Source of the DNA: Pedobacter sp. Hv1
GTDB lineage: Bacteria; Bacteroidota; Bacteroidia; Sphingobacteriales; Sphingobacteriaceae
Assembly (NCBI RefSeq): GCF_001412215.1
Contig: NZ_LLWP01000003.1
Coordinates: 1-64,000, forward strand
DNA: 64,000 nucleotides
Direction: 5' to 3'
Shown here: positions 61,385-64,000 of the stretch, in pieces
Layout of the letters: every line of letters starts with the position of its first letter
Position numbering within the stretch: position 1 is the first letter of the stretch
Notes under the pieces: generated by a model
Database searches by the model: none
The model's input: the letters and a program-made list of their open reading frames with translations, nothing else
What the model was told of the DNA's origin: nothing
Translations under genes and position numbers: made by a program

Positions 61385-64000
61385 ATGAGCATTAGAGAAG
61401 AACTAAAAAAACGTATTTTAATTATAGATGGTGCAATGGGTACCATGATTCAACGCTATATCCTGTCTGAGGAAGATTTTAGGGGCGAGCGTTTTGCCAA
61501 CCACCCATGTGATGTAAAAGGGAACAATGACCTGTTGAACATTACACGCCCAGATATTATCAAAGCTATCCATTTAGAATATTTAAAGGCTGGTGCAGAT
61601 ATCATCGAAACCAATACCTTTAGTACGCAACGCATTTCCATGGCCGATTACCAAATGGAAGACCTTTCTTACGAGTTGAGTTTTGAAGGGGCAAGAGTTG
61701 CCAAAGAAGCTGCTACCGAGTTTATGGCTGCCCATCCAGACCGTAAATGTTTTGTAGCTGGCGCTATTGGCCCAACTAACCGTACGCTTTCTATGTCGCC
61801 AAATGTAAACGACCCTGGTTACAGAGCCGTTTATTTTGATGAATTGGAGGAAGCCTATTACGAACAAGTTAGAGGTTTGGTAGATGGCGGCTCGGATGTT
61901 TTGTTAATTGAAACTATCTTCGATACCTTAAATGCAAAAGTGGCCATTGTAGCCATTAAAAAATATGAGCAAGTAATTGGTCGCAAGCTAGAGATCATGA
62001 TTTCTGGCACTATAACAGACGCTTCAGGCAGAACTTTATCTGGCCAAACCGCCGAAGCATTTTTAAATTCGGTAATGCATGCCAACCCATTGAGTATTGG
62101 TTTCAACTGTGCGCTAGGTGCCAAAGAAATGCGCCCACACATTGAAGAATTAGCGGCAAAAGCGGGTTGTTACGTTTCGGCTTATCCAAACGCTGGTTTA
62201 CCCAATGAGTTTGGGGCTTACGACGAAATGCCACATGAAACTGCACATCTGGTGGATGATTTTATCAGCTCTGGTTTTGTAAACATTGTTGGAGGTTGCT
62301 GTGGCACTACGCCTGAGCATATTGGCTGTATTGCTCAAAAAGCAAGAAAAGCTGAGCCTCGAAAAATCCCTACCATTGAGCCTTACATGCGCTTAAGCGG
62401 ATTAGAACCTGTAACCATTACCCCAGAAAGTATTTTTGTGAATGTGGGTGAAAGAACAAATATTACTGGCTCTCCAAAATTCTCGAAACTGATTTTAGGT
62501 GGCGATTATGAAGCTGCTCTAGCCGTTGCCTTACAACAGGTTGAAGGTGGTGCACAGGTAATTGACGTAAATATGGATGAAGGGATGTTGGATTCGGAAG
62601 CGGCAATGACCAAATTCCTGAACCTCATTGCTTCAGAACCTGATATTGCCAAATTGCCCATCATGGTCGATTCATCTAAATGGTCGGTCATTGAAAACGG
62701 CTTAAAATGCTTACAAGGCAAAGGCATTGTGAACTCTATCTCCTTAAAAGAAGGGGAAGAAAAGTTTAAAGAAAGTGCCCGAAAAATTATGCAATACGGC
62801 GCCGCAATTGTGGTGATGGCTTTTGATGAGCAAGGGCAAGCAGACAATTACGAACGCAGAACCGAGATCTGTAAAAGAAGTTATGATATTTTGGTAGACG
62901 AGGTGGGTTTCCCTCCTCAGGACATCATTTTCGATCCAAATATTTTAACCGTAGCCACAGGATTGGAAGAGCATAACAATTATGCGGTAGATTTTATCAA
63001 TGCCACTCGCTGGATCAAGCAAAACCTACCTTATGCCAAAGTAAGTGGTGGGGTTTCTAATATTTCATTTTCTTTTAGAGGAAACAATACCGTTCGTGAA
63101 GCGATGCACTCTGCATTTTTATACCACGCCATTCAGGCCGGTCTGGATATGGGGATTGTAAATGCGGGGATGTTGGAAGTTTATCAAGAAATTCCACCAG
63201 AATTGCTAGAGCGTGTAGAAGATGTATTGTTAAACAGAAGAGAAGATGCTACTGAGCGTTTGGTAGAATATGCCGACACCATCAAGAGCAAGGGCAAAGA
63301 GGTAGTAAGAGATGAAGAATGGCGCAAAGGAACAGTTGAAGAAAGATTATCGCATTCCTTAGTAAAAGGAATTGTTGAATACTTAGATGACGATGTGGAA
63401 GAGGCCCGTCAGAAATATGCAAGACCGATCCAAGTTATTGAAGGCCCATTAATGGACGGGATGAACATTGTTGGAGATCTATTTGGTGCCGGAAAAATGT
63501 TCTTGCCTCAGGTTGTAAAATCTGCTAGGGTAATGAAAAAAGCCGTGGCCTACCTTTTGCCTTTTATTGAACAAGAAAAATTAGACAACCCCGATCAAGA
63601 CCAAAATTCTTCGGCCGGAAAAGTATTGATGGCTACCGTAAAAGGCGATGTACACGATATTGGGAAAAATATTGTTGGTGTAGTTTTAGCCTGTAATAAT
63701 TTCGAAATTGTAGATATGGGCGTAATGGTACCTGCACAGGATATCATTAAAAAGGCCAAAGAAATCAATGCAGATATTATTGGTTTAAGTGGATTGATCA
63801 CCCCATCCTTAGATGAAATGGTCCATTTTGCCAAAGAAATGGAACGTGAAGGTTTCACCATTCCATTGATTATTGGCGGAGCTACCACCTCTCGCATCCA
63901 TGCTGCTGTAAAAGTAGCACCAAATTATTCAGGTCCAGCCATCCACGTTTTAGATGCCTCTAGAAGTGTAACCGTTTGTAGCACTTTAATGAATCCTGAA
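61385..64000 (+). CDS. metH: Cobalamin-dependent methionine synthase (5' part)
   Basis: 872 codons to the window end without a stop; the gene continues. ATG at 61385. Order: homocysteine-binding domain (1-335; [22 protein letters not shown], and zinc ligands in FNCALG and [11 protein letters not shown]), pterin-binding domain (about 350-630; [37 protein letters not shown]), B12 cap (about 660-750) and cobalamin domain with DVHDIGKN (His ligand, about 758). The SAM-binding activation domain lies beyond the window. Makes methionine from homocysteine and methyl-THF, under SAM-I control. Confidence 0.97.
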   Translation, partial: MSIREELKKRILIIDGAMGTMIQRYILSEEDFRGERFANHPCDVKGNNDLLNITRPDIIKAIHLEYLKAGADIIETNTFSTQRISMADYQMEDLSYELSFEGARVAKEAATEFMAAHPDRKCFVAGAIGPTNRTLSMSPNVNDPGYRAVYFDELEEAYYEQVRGLVDGGSDVLLIETIFDTLNAKVAIVAIKKYEQVIGRKLEIMISGTITDASGRTLSGQTAEAFLNSVMHANPLSIGFNCALGAKEMRPHIEELAAKAGCYVSAYPNAGLPNEFGAYDEMPHETAHLVDDFISSGFVNIVGGCCGTTPEHIGCIAQKARKAEPRKIPTIEPYMRLSGLEPVTITPESIFVNVGERTNITGSPKFSKLILGGDYEAALAVALQQVEGGAQVIDVNMDEGMLDSEAAMTKFLNLIASEPDIAKLPIMVDSSKWSVIENGLKCLQGKGIVNSISLKEGEEKFKESARKIMQYGAAIVVMAFDEQGQADNYERRTEICKRSYDILVDEVGFPPQDIIFDPNILTVATGLEEHNNYAVDFINATRWIKQNLPYAKVSGGVSNISFSFRGNNTVREAMHSAFLYHAIQAGLDMGIVNAGMLEVYQEIPPELLERVEDVLLNRREDATERLVEYADTIKSKGKEVVRDEEWRKGTVEERLSHSLVKGIVEYLDDDVEEARQKYARPIQVIEGPLMDGMNIVGDLFGAGKMFLPQVVKSARVMKKAVAYLLPFIEQEKLDNPDQDQNSSAGKVLMATVKGDVHDIGKNIVGVVLACNNFEIVDMGVMVPAQDIIKKAKEINADIIGLSGLITPSLDEMVHFAKEMEREGFTIPLIIGGATTSRIHAAVKVAPNYSGPAIHVLDASRSVTVCSTLMNPE

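Overview
The window looks like a Sphingobacteriaceae (Pedobacter-like) chromosome. This is inferred from the gene content: an ECF sigma/FecR/TonB-receptor trio, many OMP_b-brl_3-type barrels, the DUF2975 plus XRE pair, -7 boxes of the Bacteroidota form TAnnTTTG, a Bacteroidota-style SAM-I riboswitch ahead of metH, and weak or absent Shine-Dalgarno sequences. No 16S or other marker fixes the genus.

Layout. 1-632 is a gene-free stretch of small repeats. 633-12221 is mostly minus strand: membrane proteins with a small winged-helix regulator, a sigma/anti-sigma/TonB receptor cluster (5114-9510), an acyltransferase with an ankyrin protein, and an XRE regulator with a DUF2975 membrane protein. 12495-33429 holds hydrolases, a Crp-type regulator and a plus-strand run (16416-23687): a barrel protein fused to an inner-membrane domain, a secreted UPF0303/HbpS-like protein, a lipoprotein, a frameshifted TlpA-like thioredoxin, a metallophosphoesterase and an alpha/beta hydrolase. 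AraC, RibD-like, OmpH-like and several unknown secreted or membrane proteins follow.

35973-51943 is a 16-kb integrated mobile element in the 3' end of a tRNA-Glu gene. A 10-bp direct repeat (tttagtagcc, 35963-35972 and 51934-51943) bounds it. It has a large serine recombinase, a small upstream ORF, MobA, MobB, a DUF3408 protein and RteC, but no coupling protein and no tra operon, so it looks mobilizable rather than self-transmissible. Cargo: a Tet(X)-type tetracycline monooxygenase, a second tet(X) 5' remnant, a TCR/Tet-type efflux pump, a TetR plus FabF-like pair, an alpha/beta hydrolase, a flavodoxin-fold oxidoreductase, a Crp regulator, and small genes of which several are broken. Two features of its integration stand out. 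The recombinase frame crosses the attachment core, so its C-terminus differs between the integrated and circular forms. The tRNA's apparent original terminator now lies at the far end of the element, and the element supplies a substitute hairpin next to the tRNA.

51939-64000 is housekeeping: tRNA-Glu and initiator tRNA-Met, Era, Der, a GNAT enzyme, a histidine-decarboxylase-like PLP enzyme, an S41 protease, MurQ, a Bax-inhibitor-1 homologue and metH (cut by the window end) behind a SAM-I riboswitch.

All calls come from reading the sequence and from knowledge of the families. No database search was run.
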